DNA of 64,000 nt, from assembly GCA_947502765.1 (NCBI GenBank), contig CANNBA010000009.1:31734-95733 (forward strand). The letters run 5' to 3'. Numbering within the stretch: the stretch's first letter is position 1; each line of letters starts with the position of its first letter. The notes under the pieces are model-generated. The model saw only the letters and a list, made by a program, of their open reading frames with translations. It had not been told where the DNA came from and made no database searches. Made by a program: the position numbers and the translations under genes. Positions 1-9,194 of this stretch are shown here, one piece after another. This DNA comes from BACL11 sp945865535. Its GTDB lineage: Bacteria > Bacteroidota > Bacteroidia > Flavobacteriales > BACL11.

Positions 1-140
1 AAGACAATGTCGTTTGTGTTGATTTAAAAGGGGCGTGTAGTGGCTGCCCTTCTTCAACAAGCACTCTTAAAGGAGGAATAGAAGCTTTGCTAAAACAAAA
101 AATAAATCCAGATATTGAGGTTATTGCTAATGAGAAATAA
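1..140 (+). CDS. NifU-like Fe-S scaffold protein, C-terminal fragment
   Basis: This is the last 45 residues of a gene that begins before the window. It carries the CSGCP motif (C-x2-C) of the NifU C-terminal (Nfu) domain, which binds a labile [4Fe-4S] cluster and passes it to apoproteins. The reading frame is open from base 3 to the TAA at 138-140. The next gene starts 11 bases before this stop, so the two are probably co-transcribed. A Fe-S carrier close to ferredoxin, Kor and complex I genes fits the local demand for clusters. Whether the full protein is a short Nfu or a longer NifU/ApbC-type fusion cannot be seen. Confidence 0.85.
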   Translation, partial: DNVVCVDLKGACSGCPSSTSTLKGGIEALLKQKINPDIEVIANEK

Positions 141-840
141 GCTTTTAATTCTTGTTCTAGCAATTGGTTTTTTTAATTTAAAAGGTCAAAATACTAGAAC
201 AACTTTTGGCTTGCAATACAAACCCATAATTCCCTCTGAATATTTTAATTCTTCTTATATTAATGAAAGTTCAGGAGATTATAATTTTAACTTAAGTCCA
301 AAATACAGTAACTCATTTGGGATGGTATTAAGGCATAAAATAAACAACACTTTTTCCATAGAATCTGGATTGAACTACACCCAAAGAAATTACAAACTAA
401 GCATAAGCAACAACGATCAAAATATTAATGACTTTACTACTTTTGGGATGAGGTCATACGAACTGCCTGTACAACTTTTAACTTATGTCCGTGCTTCTGA
501 ATTTTGGTATCTTAATGTTGCTTTTGGAATATCCCATAATGTACTGGCTTCTGATATTCTTTCCTCTGGAGAAAAAACAGAAGATTACTTTCAAAATACT
601 TATAGAAAAAGTGGAGGATATAGAGCACTACTTGCAAATGTTGGAATGGAATATCAAAAGGAAGGAAAGGGACACTACTATATTGGTGCAAGCCTTCACC
701 GTCCATGGACAGAGATAAGTAGGATTTACCCACAATATAAACAAGTAGATAATAATACTTTTAATGATGATGACAAATTTTTTTTAGAAATGCTAGGTAA
801 TTTTATCACTATCGATTTCAGGTACTTTTTTGCTGAATAA
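130..840 (+). CDS. Putative outer-membrane beta-barrel protein (PorT-like size)
   Basis: A 236-residue protein with a signal peptide: MRNK, a hydrophobic stretch to about residue 15, and a likely cut after LKGQ. The rest is rich in alternating aromatic and polar strands with a terminal aromatic segment (IDFRYFFAE), as in small Bacteroidota outer-membrane barrels of the PorT/OMP_b-brl type. The ATG at 130 is preferred over an upstream TTG at 115 because it places the charged start directly before the hydrophobic core. It overlaps the end of the NifU-like gene by 11 bases. No specific function is recognised; the barrel call rests on length and strand pattern only. Confidence 0.6.
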   Translation: MRNKLLILVLAIGFFNLKGQNTRTTFGLQYKPIIPSEYFNSSYINESSGDYNFNLSPKYSNSFGMVLRHKINNTFSIESGLNYTQRNYKLSISNNDQNINDFTTFGMRSYELPVQLLTYVRASEFWYLNVAFGISHNVLASDILSSGEKTEDYFQNTYRKSGGYRALLANVGMEYQKEGKGHYYIGASLHRPWTEISRIYPQYKQVDNNTFNDDDKFFLEMLGNFITIDFRYFFAE

Positions 841-868
841 AAAAAGGGAAGCAATGCTCCCCTTTTTA
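841..868. terminator. Bidirectional terminator hairpin
   Basis: An AAAAGGG-A-AGC / GCT-C-CCCTTTT stem with a three-base loop and A/T tracts on both sides lies between the convergent barrel gene (stop at 840) and ferredoxin gene (stop at 887). It could end transcripts from both directions. Confidence 0.75.
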
Positions 869-886
869 AATATCTATTACCATCTA

Positions 887-1204
887 TTAAGCGTGTAGTT
901 TTTCTTTTTTAGCCATCAATTCTTCTTTTGACTCTACACTATCATCATCTTGTATACAACAGTCAACAGGACAAACAGCAGCACATTGAGGCTCTTCATG
1001 GAAACCTATACATTCAGTACATTTATCAGTTGCTATATAAAAAAATTCATCCGAAAAACCTCCATTTACTCTTTCTTTATCATCTTGCATGGTAGTTCCA
1101 TCAGAAAATTTCCAAGCTTCTTCTGGTGCGTAAATTGCATTATTAGGACATTCCGGTTCGCAGGCCTCACAATTAATACAGTCATCTGTTATTCTAATTG
1201 CCAT
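887..1204 (-). CDS. fdx: 2[4Fe-4S] ferredoxin, Allochromatium (Alvin) type
   Basis: A 105-residue soluble ferredoxin. The first cluster motif has Cys at 9, 12, 15 and 19 followed by Pro. The second is spaced C62-x2-C65-x8-C74-x3-C78-P, with further Cys at 82 and 83. The eight-residue insertion in the second motif and a C-terminal extension after residue 84 mark the Alvin-type family, known for very low potentials. It is transcribed away from korA, with 207 bases between the starts. It is the obvious candidate electron carrier between the KorAB enzyme and the complex I encoded next to it; that role is inferred from position. Confidence 0.9.
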   Translation of the reverse strand: MAIRITDDCINCEACEPECPNNAIYAPEEAWKFSDGTTMQDDKERVNGGFSDEFFYIATDKCTECIGFHEEPQCAAVCPVDCCIQDDDSVESKEELMAKKEKLHA

Positions 1205-1233
1205 TATTTTAGATTTTTAATTATTAATTGCTG

Positions 1234-1241
1234 CAAAAATA
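1234..1241 (-). promoter_or_regulatory. Bacteroidota -7 promoter element for the ferredoxin gene
   Basis: On the minus strand this reads TATTTTTG, matching TAnnTTTG, 29 bases before the ferredoxin ATG. No convincing -33 TTTG is seen at the usual distance. Confidence 0.5.
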
Positions 1242-1378
1242 GGAATTTTTTCAATTGTTTTTACATGTAGAATGAAATTTATAACTAGTCTAAATAAGAG
1301 AAACTAAAAATTATTAAAACAATGTTATACAACGGTAAAAAAACCATTTAAAAAGTATGTTAAATCCTCTAGCATATG

Positions 1379-1386
1379 TATTTTTG
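1379..1386 (+). promoter_or_regulatory. Bacteroidota -7 promoter element for korA-korB-nuo
   Basis: TATTTTTG matches TAnnTTTG and lies 25 bases before the korA ATG at 1412. No other promoter-like gap of useful size exists until after nuoN, so it probably drives the whole 13 kb operon. Confidence 0.55.
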
Positions 1387-1411
1387 TGAACTTAAAAATT
1401 AGACTAATCGA

Positions 1412-3250
1412 ATGAGTACAACAACCAATACTGTAGAACTTGACAAAGTAGTTATTAAGTTCGCAGGAGATTCCGGAGACGGAATGCAATTAACTGGGAC
1501 CCAATTTACCGATACATCTGCCTTGTTTGGCAATGATTTAGCCACTTTTCCTGATTTTCCTGCCGAAATTAGAGCCCCACAAGGCACTATTGCTGGGGTT
1601 TCAGGATTTCAAGTTCACATTGGGAATTCAGAAATTACCACTCCTGGAGATGTTGCTGATGTTTTGGTCGCTATGAATCCAGCTGCTTTAAAAGCAAATA
1701 AGAATTGGGTAAAAAATGGAGGAACAATCATTGTAAATATTGATAGTTTTGATACAAGAGAAATTGAAAAAGCTGGCTATAAAAATAATCCTCTTGAAGA
1801 CGGATCTTTTGAAGGTTATAATATAATTCAAGCACCTATTAGTTCTTTAACTAGAGATGCCCTAGCAGATTCTGGGCTAGATGGTAAAAGCATAGGGCGA
1901 TCAAAAAATATGTTTGCTTTAGGTATTGTTTATTGGTTGTTTTCAAGACCAATGGAACAAACAGAGAATTTTTTAAGAAAGAAATTTGCCAAAAAACCAG
2001 AACTTATTGATGCTAATATTAAAGTGATGCATACAGGCTACAATTTTGCTGAAACAATTGAAGCCCTACCAACATCTTATACTGTCCTCAAAGCCAATAT
2101 AGAAAAAGGGACTTACAGAAACATAATGGGGAACCAAGCAACTGCATGGGGATTTATAGCAGCAGCTGAAAAATCAAAAAAAGAATTGTTTTTAGGATCT
2201 TATCCTATTACCCCTGCATCTGATATTTTACACGAGCTAGCAAAATATAAAAACTTAGGAGTAAAAACCTTTCAAGCTGAAGATGAAATTGCTGGAATTT
2301 GCTCTGCTATTGGTGCTAGTTTTTCAGGTGCTCTTGCTATTACTACTACTTCTGGACCAGGTTTTGCTCTTAAAGCAGAGGCTTTAGGCCTTGCTATGAT
2401 TACAGAACTCCCTCTGGTTGTTGTTGATGTGCAAAGAGGCGGGCCTTCAACAGGACTTCCCACTAAAACCGAACAATCTGATTTATTTCAAGCCCTTTAT
2501 GGTAGAAATGGAGAAAGTCCTGTAATAGTAGTTGCGGCAAGTACTCCTGGAAATTGTTTTGATTGGGCGTATGAAGCCTCTAAATTAGCATTAGAACACA
2601 ACACTCCTGTTGTACTATTAACTGATGGTTATTTAGGTAATGGAGCTGAGCCTTGGAAAATAAAATTGGTTAAAGATATGCCAAATATTACTCCACTTGT
2701 TGCGATAGAAGGAGAAGAATATCATCCTTATGCCAGAAGCACTTCAACTCTGGCAAGACAGCATGCAATTCCAGGAACTCCAGGATTAGAACATAGATTA
2801 GGTGGATTGGAAAAAGACTTTATCACTGGCAATGTTTCTTACGATCCGGAGAACCATCAAAAAATGTCTATAATAAGACAAGAGAAAGTAGAAAGAGTTG
2901 CTGAATTTATTCCAAATCAAGAGGTTATTGGTGATGAAAAAGGAGATCTGCTAGTTGTTGGTTGGGGAGGTACTTATGGACACCTTTATTCATCTGTAAA
3001 ACAACTAAGAAAAGAGGGGAAAAGTATTTCCCTTGCACAGTTCAATTACATCAATCCTTTGCCAAAAAATACAGCAGATATTTTGAAAAATTTCAAGAAA
3101 ATTGTTGTTTGCGAAATCAATAATGGACAATTTGTGAATTATTTAAGAATGAAACATCCTGATTTTAAATACCAACAATTTAATCGTATTCAAGGGCTTC
3201 CATTCCAAACATCAGAATTAATAGAACACTTTAACAATTTATTATCTTAA
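1412..3250 (+). CDS. korA: 2-oxoacid (2-oxoglutarate):ferredoxin oxidoreductase, alpha subunit with fused gamma domain
   Basis: A 612-residue protein. Residues ~10-200 form the gamma domain (FAGDSGDGM near residue 17, then a conserved FPDFPAEIRAPQG stretch). From ~240 follows the pyrimidine-binding alpha domain (MGNQATAWG, GSYPITPASD, QAEDEIA, TTTSGPGF), and the C-terminal third holds the domain II transketolase-like fold. With KorB it oxidatively decarboxylates a 2-oxoacid with CoA and reduces ferredoxin. The gamma-alpha fusion is the usual two-subunit KorAB form, seen in aerobic as well as anaerobic bacteria. korB follows after 3 bases. 2-Oxoglutarate is the likely substrate from family size and form, but substrate cannot be proven here. 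Confidence 0.93.
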   Translation: MSTTTNTVELDKVVIKFAGDSGDGMQLTGTQFTDTSALFGNDLATFPDFPAEIRAPQGTIAGVSGFQVHIGNSEITTPGDVADVLVAMNPAALKANKNWVKNGGTIIVNIDSFDTREIEKAGYKNNPLEDGSFEGYNIIQAPISSLTRDALADSGLDGKSIGRSKNMFALGIVYWLFSRPMEQTENFLRKKFAKKPELIDANIKVMHTGYNFAETIEALPTSYTVLKANIEKGTYRNIMGNQATAWGFIAAAEKSKKELFLGSYPITPASDILHELAKYKNLGVKTFQAEDEIAGICSAIGASFSGALAITTTSGPGFALKAEALGLAMITELPLVVVDVQRGGPSTGLPTKTEQSDLFQALYGRNGESPVIVVAASTPGNCFDWAYEASKLALEHNTPVVLLTDGYLGNGAEPWKIKLVKDMPNITPLVAIEGEEYHPYARSTSTLARQHAIPGTPGLEHRLGGLEKDFITGNVSYDPENHQKMSIIRQEKVERVAEFIPNQEVIGDEKGDLLVVGWGGTYGHLYSSVKQLRKEGKSISLAQFNYINPLPKNTADILKNFKKIVVCEINNGQFVNYLRMKHPDFKYQQFNRIQGLPFQTSELIEHFNNLLS

Positions 3251-3253
3251 ATT

Positions 3254-4276
3254 ATGACAGAAGTAGCAGTTCAACCATTAACAAATAAAGATTTTACAAG
3301 TGACCAAGATGTAAGATGGTGCCCTGGTTGTGGGGATTATGCCATCTTGAGGGCTATGCAAAAAGCGCTTCCTCAATTAGAAGAAAAAAAGGAAAACTAT
3401 GTATTTATTGCAGGAATAGGATGTTCATCTAGATTTCCTTATTATATGAATACTTACGGATTCCACACCATTCATGGTAGAGCCCCAGCAATTGCAACTG
3501 GAGTAAAATTAGCAAATCCTAAGTTAAAAGTTTGGCAAATAACAGGTGATGGTGATGCCTTAGCAATTGGAGGAAATCATTTTATTCATGCAATTAGAAG
3601 AAATATCGATATTAATATTATACTTTTTAATAATGAAATTTATGGGCTAACTAAAGGCCAATTTTCTCCGACATCTCAGACGGGGATTAAAACAAAATCC
3701 AACCCTCATGGGACCGTAGATAAGCCTTTTATGCCAACAAAATTAGCGCTTGGAGCAGGAGCGACATTTATAGCTCGAATTCCTGATACAAATCCTAAAG
3801 AGATGCAAGAAGTTTTTTTGGCGGCTGAAAATCATAGAGGGACTTCCCTTGTTGAAATTCTTCAAAACTGTGTTATTTTTAATGACAAAACCTTTGCAGA
3901 GGTAACGGGAAAAGATGTGAAGCTAGATATGCAACTTTATCTAGAACATGGAAAACCAATGATTTTTGGAGCAGACAACAATAAAGGAATTATTCTAAAT
4001 GGCTTAAAACTTGAAGTAGTAACTCTAGGGGAAAATGGTATTAGTGAATCAGATGTGTTAGTTCATGATGCACACGAGCAAGATATAAGTTTACACATGA
4101 TGATTGCAACAATGAGAGCTCCTAATTTCCCAGTTGCCATGGGAGTAATAAGAGCCGTAACTGAATTAACTTTTGACCAAGGAATGAATGCCCAATTGGA
4201 AGAAAATATAAAATCGGCAAAATTCAAAACTGCAGATGATCTTTTTACTAGTGGCGATACTTGGGTGGTGAGCTAA
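3254..4276 (+). CDS. korB: 2-oxoacid:ferredoxin oxidoreductase, beta subunit (TPP and [4Fe-4S] binding)
   Basis: A 340-residue catalytic subunit. The thiamine diphosphate motif runs from GDGD (98-101) to NNEIYGL (126-132). C23 and C26 (CPGCGD), C57 (GIGCSS) and C206 are placed to bind the single [4Fe-4S] cluster that passes electrons to ferredoxin. It starts 3 bases after korA and ends 22 bases before nuoA without a visible terminator, tying the enzyme to complex I in one transcript. Confidence 0.94.
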   Translation: MTEVAVQPLTNKDFTSDQDVRWCPGCGDYAILRAMQKALPQLEEKKENYVFIAGIGCSSRFPYYMNTYGFHTIHGRAPAIATGVKLANPKLKVWQITGDGDALAIGGNHFIHAIRRNIDINIILFNNEIYGLTKGQFSPTSQTGIKTKSNPHGTVDKPFMPTKLALGAGATFIARIPDTNPKEMQEVFLAAENHRGTSLVEILQNCVIFNDKTFAEVTGKDVKLDMQLYLEHGKPMIFGADNNKGIILNGLKLEVVTLGENGISESDVLVHDAHEQDISLHMMIATMRAPNFPVAMGVIRAVTELTFDQGMNAQLEENIKSAKFKTADDLFTSGDTWVVS

Positions 4277-4298
4277 TTTAATTTAAAAAACCTAACTA

Positions 4299-4649
4299 AT
4301 GAACTCAGAGGGTTTAGTATTGTTCTTTTTAGCAGGAATTATCCTGGTGGGAATGGGTATGCTTCTATCCTCATTACTTGCACCTAAAAAACAAAATGAC
4401 GTCAAAGAAGAAGCTTATGAGTGTGGTATTCCAACTCAGGGACCAGCTTGGCTGCAATTTAAAGTTGGGTATTATTTATTTGCAATCATTTTCTTAATTT
4501 TTGACGTAGAAACTGTTTTTATTTTTCCTTGGGCCACTGTAATGAAAGAAATGGGAATGATCGCTTTTATTGAAATATTAATTTTCTTCATTATTCTTGG
4601 CTTAGGATTAATTTACGCTTGGAAAAAAGATGCTTTAAAATGGGAATAA
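4299..4649 (+). CDS. nuoA: NADH-quinone oxidoreductase-type complex I, subunit A
   Basis: A 116-residue protein with three hydrophobic segments. The conserved YECGIPTQGPAW loop lies near residues 40-51 and the FDVETVF(I)FPWA segment near 68-80, both hallmarks of NuoA. It is a membrane-arm subunit next to the quinone site. First gene of the nuo series; nuoB starts 10 bases before its stop. Confidence 0.95.
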   Translation: MNSEGLVLFFLAGIILVGMGMLLSSLLAPKKQNDVKEEAYECGIPTQGPAWLQFKVGYYLFAIIFLIFDVETVFIFPWATVMKEMGMIAFIEILIFFIILGLGLIYAWKKDALKWE

Positions 4650-5212
4650 ATAATACAAACTCGGATCCTTTTGAGAAATCAAATTTAGCTTCTGACTTCC
4701 CTGGAGAAGTACTAGCGGCAGGCAATGGAGCAAATATAGTTATTACCTCAATTGATGGAGTAATTAATTGGTCAAGAGCAAATTCACTTTGGCCTCTTGT
4801 TTTTGGAACTTCTTGTTGCGCTATTGAAATGATGGCGACCGGCAGTTCCAAACATGATTGGGCAAGATTTGGGGTGGAGGTTGCAAGGGCAACTCCTAGG
4901 CAAGCTGATTTAATAGTAATTGCTGGAACTATAGTAAATAAAATGGCTCCTGTACTAAAAAGATTATACGACCAAATGGCAGAGCCAAAGTACGTAATTG
5001 CAATGGGGGCTTGTGCCATTTCTGGAGGCCCATTTTTCTATAACTCTTATTCGGTAGTAAAAGGTGCTGATCATGTTATTCCAGTTGATGTTTATGTCCC
5101 TGGTTGTCCTCCAAGGCCAGAATCTTTACTGCATGCTATTATGGAGCTTCAAAAGAAGATTAAGACAGAATCCATCTTAAAGCCAAGAGACCCAATGAAA
5201 GATTTCATATAA
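4640..5212 (+). CDS. nuoB: Complex I subunit B, N2 [4Fe-4S] cluster protein
   Basis: A 190-residue protein with the N2 cluster ligands C59-C60 (GTSCC), C125 (GACAISGG) and C156 (VPGCPPRPE), the terminal electron donor to quinone. The ATG at 4640 (MGINN) is chosen over an in-frame ATG at 4619 because it gives the usual short N-terminus and only a 10-base overlap with nuoA; the upstream start remains possible. The stop TAA shares its last base with the nuoC ATG (TAATG). Confidence 0.94.
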   Translation: MGINNTNSDPFEKSNLASDFPGEVLAAGNGANIVITSIDGVINWSRANSLWPLVFGTSCCAIEMMATGSSKHDWARFGVEVARATPRQADLIVIAGTIVNKMAPVLKRLYDQMAEPKYVIAMGACAISGGPFFYNSYSVVKGADHVIPVDVYVPGCPPRPESLLHAIMELQKKIKTESILKPRDPMKDFI

Positions 5213-5676
5213 TGACAAGAGATGAATTACAGCATAAAATCAATTCATTTGGAATAGAAATTTCTTTTCCTGAAACAGAAACTCCTACTCAATTCTTAAC
5301 TGTTGAAGTAGCATCTAAAAATACTCATCAACTTATTTCAAAGTTAAAGAACTCTGATACTCATTTTGATTATATGTTTTGTCAAACCGGAATTGATTTT
5401 CCTTTACACATGGAGGTGCTTTATCATTTACGTTCTACTACACTCAATCATGAAGTTGTTGTAAAAGCAAAAATTGAAACTAGAGAAACCCCTAGTATTG
5501 ATTCGGTTTATGATTTATACAAAACAGCCGAATATCACGAAAGAGAAATTTTTGATTTGTTTGGGGTTCAGTTTATCAATCATCCAGACTTAAGACGAAT
5601 ACTTTTGGATGATGATTGGGAAGGATATCCTCTAAGAAAAGACTACAAAGATGAAGTCAATATTGTAGAACTATAA
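5212..5676 (+). CDS. nuoC: Complex I subunit C (30 kDa type)
   Basis: A 154-residue connecting-module subunit. The signature AEYHEREIFDLFGV lies near residues 105-118 and RRILLDDDWEGYPLRKDY near 128-145. It is separate from NuoD, unlike the fused NuoCD of Bacteroides and enterobacteria. It overlaps nuoB and nuoD by single bases, so translational coupling is likely. Confidence 0.94.
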   Translation: MTRDELQHKINSFGIEISFPETETPTQFLTVEVASKNTHQLISKLKNSDTHFDYMFCQTGIDFPLHMEVLYHLRSTTLNHEVVVKAKIETRETPSIDSVYDLYKTAEYHEREIFDLFGVQFINHPDLRRILLDDDWEGYPLRKDYKDEVNIVEL

Positions 5677-6797
5677 TGAGTCTCCAGCAATTATCTAAAG
5701 CAGCCGAATCACAAGAATATTTTGTGAACATGGGCCCCCAACACCCTTCAACTCATGGGGTTTTGCGTTTATTACTTACTTTAGATGGCGAAACAATAAC
5801 TAATGTTGAGCCCCATTTAGGATACATTCACAGATCTATTGAAAAGATGTGTGAGAAAGATTCATATCAGCAAATTGTTCACCTAACAGACAGAATGGAT
5901 TATCTTTCCTGTCATATAAATAATGAGGCAGTCTGCTTAGCGGTTGAGAAAGGACTTGAACTAGAAGTTTCTGATAGAGTAAAAGTAATTAGAACTATAA
6001 TGTCTGAACTTACGCGCCTTTCTTCACACCAACTTTGGTGGGGAGTTATGGGTATGGATTTAGGTGCAATTACATCATTTCTTTATGGGTTTCGTGATAG
6101 AGAAATGATTACTGATATTTTTGAGGAAACTTGTGGAGCTCGCTTAACCATGAATTACAACATTCCAGGGGGATTGATGTTCGATATTCATCCAAACTTT
6201 CAAACTAAAGTGAAGGAATTTATCGTCCATTTTAGAAAAAAATTACCTGAGTACGATCAATTAATGACAGATAATGTAATTTTTAGAAACAGAACAGAGG
6301 GAATTGGAATTCTTACAAAAGAAGATGCCATTTCTTATGGGGTAACTGGGCCAACTGGCAGGGCTTCTGGCTGGAGTAATGATATTAGAAAGAAAAACCC
6401 ATATTCTGCATACGACAGGGTTAACTTTACAGAAATTATTTACGCTGAGGGAGATTCCTTTGCAAGATACAAAGCAAGAATACAGGAGATGTGGGAAAGT
6501 ATGCATATCATAGAACAACTAATTGATAATATTCCCCAGGGTGAATATAAAGAACCCACAAAAGCGGTTATTAAATTACCCCAAACCGAAATTTATCAAT
6601 CCGTTGAAACGGCAAGAGGTGAACTGGGAGTTTATATTAATAGTGATGGCAAAAAAAACCCTTATAGAGTAAAGTTCCGTTCGCCAGGATTTTCCAACTT
6701 AAACGCCCTTAACACAATGGCAAAAGGAGGTAAAATTGCCGATTTAGTAACAATAATGTCAACTATAGATTTAGTAATTCCAGATATAGACAGATAA
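5676..6797 (+). CDS. nuoD: Complex I subunit D (49 kDa type, quinone site)
   Basis: A 373-residue protein related to the large subunit of [NiFe] hydrogenases. MGPQHPSTHGVLRL near residue 19 forms the loop lining the quinone pocket. Later landmarks are the HLGYIHR(S)IEK motif, the GPTGRASG loop, and the C-terminal FRSPGFSNLNAL and DLVIPDIDR. It is slightly short compared with proteobacterial NuoD but no conserved block is missing. Single-base overlaps join it to nuoC and nuoH. Confidence 0.95.
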   Translation: MSLQQLSKAAESQEYFVNMGPQHPSTHGVLRLLLTLDGETITNVEPHLGYIHRSIEKMCEKDSYQQIVHLTDRMDYLSCHINNEAVCLAVEKGLELEVSDRVKVIRTIMSELTRLSSHQLWWGVMGMDLGAITSFLYGFRDREMITDIFEETCGARLTMNYNIPGGLMFDIHPNFQTKVKEFIVHFRKKLPEYDQLMTDNVIFRNRTEGIGILTKEDAISYGVTGPTGRASGWSNDIRKKNPYSAYDRVNFTEIIYAEGDSFARYKARIQEMWESMHIIEQLIDNIPQGEYKEPTKAVIKLPQTEIYQSVETARGELGVYINSDGKKNPYRVKFRSPGFSNLNALNTMAKGGKIADLVTIMSTIDLVIPDIDR

Positions 6798-7885
6798 TGA
6801 AATTTGATATTTACGATTTTACTGTATTGACATCATCCATTCACAAATCATTAAGTTCGGTAATGGGAGAAACGGCTGTTATGATTACTGAAATGATAAT
6901 TGTTGGAATTGTTTTCCTTACTCTTTTTGCTTTATTAGGATTAGTTCTTGTATATGCGGAAAGAAAAGTATGTGCTTTCTTCCAGCAAAGATTAGGTCCT
7001 ATGAGAGTTGGGTTTTGGGGGACAGCACAAACACTTGCTGATGCCATAAAACTATTATTAAAAGAGCCTTTAATGACAAAATCAGCAGATAAATTTTTAT
7101 TTAACTTAGCTCCTTTTATCATTATTACCTCATCCTTTATGGGATTGGCTGCAATTCCGTTTGCACTAGGATTACATGCATTGGATTTAAATATTGGAGT
7201 CTTTTATGTAACTGCTATTTCCTCTATTGGAGTTGCAGGAATTTTACTTGCCGGTTGGGCATCAAATAATAAATACTCTCTTATTGGAGCAATGAGAAGT
7301 GGAGCTCAAATTGTAAGTTACGAACTTTCCGTTGGTCTTTCTCTTTTAACTATTGTAGTACTAACAGGGTCTTTACAATTTTCTGAAATCATTGAAAGCC
7401 AAAGAGAGGGCTGGTGGATTTTTAGAGGCCATATTCCTGCATGTATTGCTTTTATAATTTATTTAATTGCAGGAACAGCAGAAACAAACAGAGGGCCTTT
7501 TGATTTAGCAGAAGCAGAATCGGAGCTTACTGCGGGCTTTCATACTGAATATTCGGGGATGAAATTTGCTTTTTTCTTTTTAGCAGAATTTGTAAATATG
7601 TTCATCATTGCCGCAATAGGAGCAACTGTATTTTTAGGAGGCTGGATGCCTTTACATTTTGGGGAGCTTACAGCATTTAACCAGATAATGGACTTTATCC
7701 CTCCTATTTTTTGGTTCTTAGGAAAAGTTGCATTTATTATCTTTATAATGATGTGGTTTAAATGGACTTTCCCAAGGTTAAGAATTGACCAATTACTTAC
7801 ATTGGAATGGAAATATTTACTCCCAATAAATCTAGTTAATATTTTAATAATGGCATTTATTGTCCTAATGGGCTGGCACTTTTAA
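6797..7885 (+). CDS. nuoH: Complex I subunit H (membrane arm, quinone chamber)
   Basis: A 362-residue protein with about eight or nine membrane segments. Typical motifs are YAERKVCAFFQQRLGPMRVG (~50-70), ETNRGPFDLAEAESELTAGFHTEYSGM (~225-250) and the conserved W-F-R segments near WTFPRLRIDQLL. It links the Fe-S arm to the proton channels. It follows nuoD with a one-base TAATG overlap. Confidence 0.95.
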   Translation: MKFDIYDFTVLTSSIHKSLSSVMGETAVMITEMIIVGIVFLTLFALLGLVLVYAERKVCAFFQQRLGPMRVGFWGTAQTLADAIKLLLKEPLMTKSADKFLFNLAPFIIITSSFMGLAAIPFALGLHALDLNIGVFYVTAISSIGVAGILLAGWASNNKYSLIGAMRSGAQIVSYELSVGLSLLTIVVLTGSLQFSEIIESQREGWWIFRGHIPACIAFIIYLIAGTAETNRGPFDLAEAESELTAGFHTEYSGMKFAFFFLAEFVNMFIIAAIGATVFLGGWMPLHFGELTAFNQIMDFIPPIFWFLGKVAFIIFIMMWFKWTFPRLRIDQLLTLEWKYLLPINLVNILIMAFIVLMGWHF

Positions 7886-8376
7886 TGATGAAAGCGATTA
7901 TTGATTATATAAAAGAAGTTGTTAGCGGAGTAAAAACCCTAATAAATGGGATGAAAGTTACAGGTTACTATATTTCGCATCCTAAAGAAATTATTACCCA
8001 ACAGTATCCTGAAAATAAAGACACTCTAAAAATGATGGATCGTTTTAGAGGAGAGGTGATTATGCCTCATGATGAAAATAATGAGCATGCATGTACCGGA
8101 TGTCAGGCCTGTGAAATTGCTTGTCCCAATGGATCTATTGAAATTATTCACGATAGAGTTTTAGATGAAGAAAGTGGTAAAAAGAAGAAAACTATTATAA
8201 AGCATATTTATCATTTAAGCATGTGTACTATGTGTAATCTCTGTATCCCAGCTTGCCCCACTAACGCAATTATTATGGGACAAAACTTTGAGCATGCTGT
8301 TTTTGATAGATCTAAGCTAACAAAAGTGTTGAATAGGCCTGGATCAAAATTGAGAGCTGGAGTAGAAGAAGAATAA
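7885..8376 (+). CDS. nuoI: Complex I subunit I, 2[4Fe-4S] ferredoxin-like
   Basis: A 163-residue protein with two cluster motifs: C70-x2-C73-x2-C76-x3-C80-P and C114-x2-C117-x2-C120-x3-C124-P (clusters N6a and N6b). The first motif is preceded by an amphipathic stretch that docks on NuoH. In a complex without NuoEFG, this subunit is the most likely entry point for electrons from ferredoxin, as proposed for other 11-subunit complexes; that is inference for this organism. Confidence 0.95.
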   Translation: MMKAIIDYIKEVVSGVKTLINGMKVTGYYISHPKEIITQQYPENKDTLKMMDRFRGEVIMPHDENNEHACTGCQACEIACPNGSIEIIHDRVLDEESGKKKKTIIKHIYHLSMCTMCNLCIPACPTNAIIMGQNFEHAVFDRSKLTKVLNRPGSKLRAGVEEE

Positions 8377-8882
8377 TGGAGACCACTATATTTTATACAA
8401 TATCCTTTATCATTTTAGTATTTTCTGTGCTTACGGTTACTACAAAAAAAATATTGAGAGCAGCAGTATATTTACTATTTACATTGGTGGCAACTGCTGC
8501 ATTTTATTTTATGATGGAGTATAATTTCTTAGCGGCAGTACAACTTACTGTTTATGCTGGAGGGATTGTAGTGCTGATTATTTTCTCCATTTTACTTACC
8601 CATCAAATTAATTTAGATCTGAAAAAAATAAGTACGGTTAAAATAATATCCTCTGCGCTTGCCGCATTATTTGGAGTTATTTTAGTAGTTAATACAATAT
8701 ATAATCACCCATTTTTGGGAATTGATTTGGAAGTTTCTGATACCTCAGTAAATGCAATTGGAAGGCAGCTTCTAAGTTATGAAAAAGGAGGTTATGTCTT
8801 GCCATTTGAAGTCATTAGTATTTTATTATTAGCGGCAATGATTGGATCAATTATAATTGTTAAAAAGAGGCAAAATGATTAA
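8376..8882 (+). CDS. nuoJ: Complex I subunit J
   Basis: A 168-residue protein with five hydrophobic segments. The AAVQLTVYAGGIVVLIIFSI helix near residues 52-72 carries the conserved pi-bulge glycines of NuoJ. The next gene nuoK starts inside its end (ATGATTAA, 8-base overlap). Confidence 0.93.
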   Translation: METTIFYTISFIILVFSVLTVTTKKILRAAVYLLFTLVATAAFYFMMEYNFLAAVQLTVYAGGIVVLIIFSILLTHQINLDLKKISTVKIISSALAALFGVILVVNTIYNHPFLGIDLEVSDTSVNAIGRQLLSYEKGGYVLPFEVISILLLAAMIGSIIIVKKRQND

Positions 8883-9192
8883 GGGAATTAGCATATATGA
8901 TATAATCACAGTAAGTACATTAATGTTCTTTATTGGTGCTTACGGATTTATCAGTCGTAAAAATTTAATTACTATGTTGATGGCAATTGAGCTGATGCTA
9001 AATGCAGTAAATATCAATTTTGTTGCTTTTAACAAATACTTACATCCGCAAAATATGGAAGGACATTTTTACGCCTTATTTATTATAGCAATAGCAGCAG
9101 CAGAAGCAGCAGTGGCTATTGCAATTATTATTAACCTATACAGAAATCTCAACTCTATTGATGTGGAGGATGTAAATAATATGAAACACTAA
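8875..9192 (+). CDS. nuoK: Complex I subunit K
   Basis: A 105-residue, three-helix subunit. Two conserved membrane glutamates lie in MAIELMLNAVNINF and in the AAAEAAVAIAI segment. The ATG at 8875 (MIKGISIYD) is preferred to an in-frame ATG at 8857, which would add six basic residues and lengthen the overlap with nuoJ. It belongs to the Mrp-antiporter-like proton path. Confidence 0.93.
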   Translation: MIKGISIYDIITVSTLMFFIGAYGFISRKNLITMLMAIELMLNAVNINFVAFNKYLHPQNMEGHFYALFIIAIAAAEAAVAIAIIINLYRNLNSIDVEDVNNMKH

Positions 9193-9194
9193 TT

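Noticed and set aside
950..1270. 106-codon plus-strand frame opposite the ferredoxin gene
   Set aside because: It is antisense to a gene with intact cluster motifs, and its own protein has no recognisable pattern.
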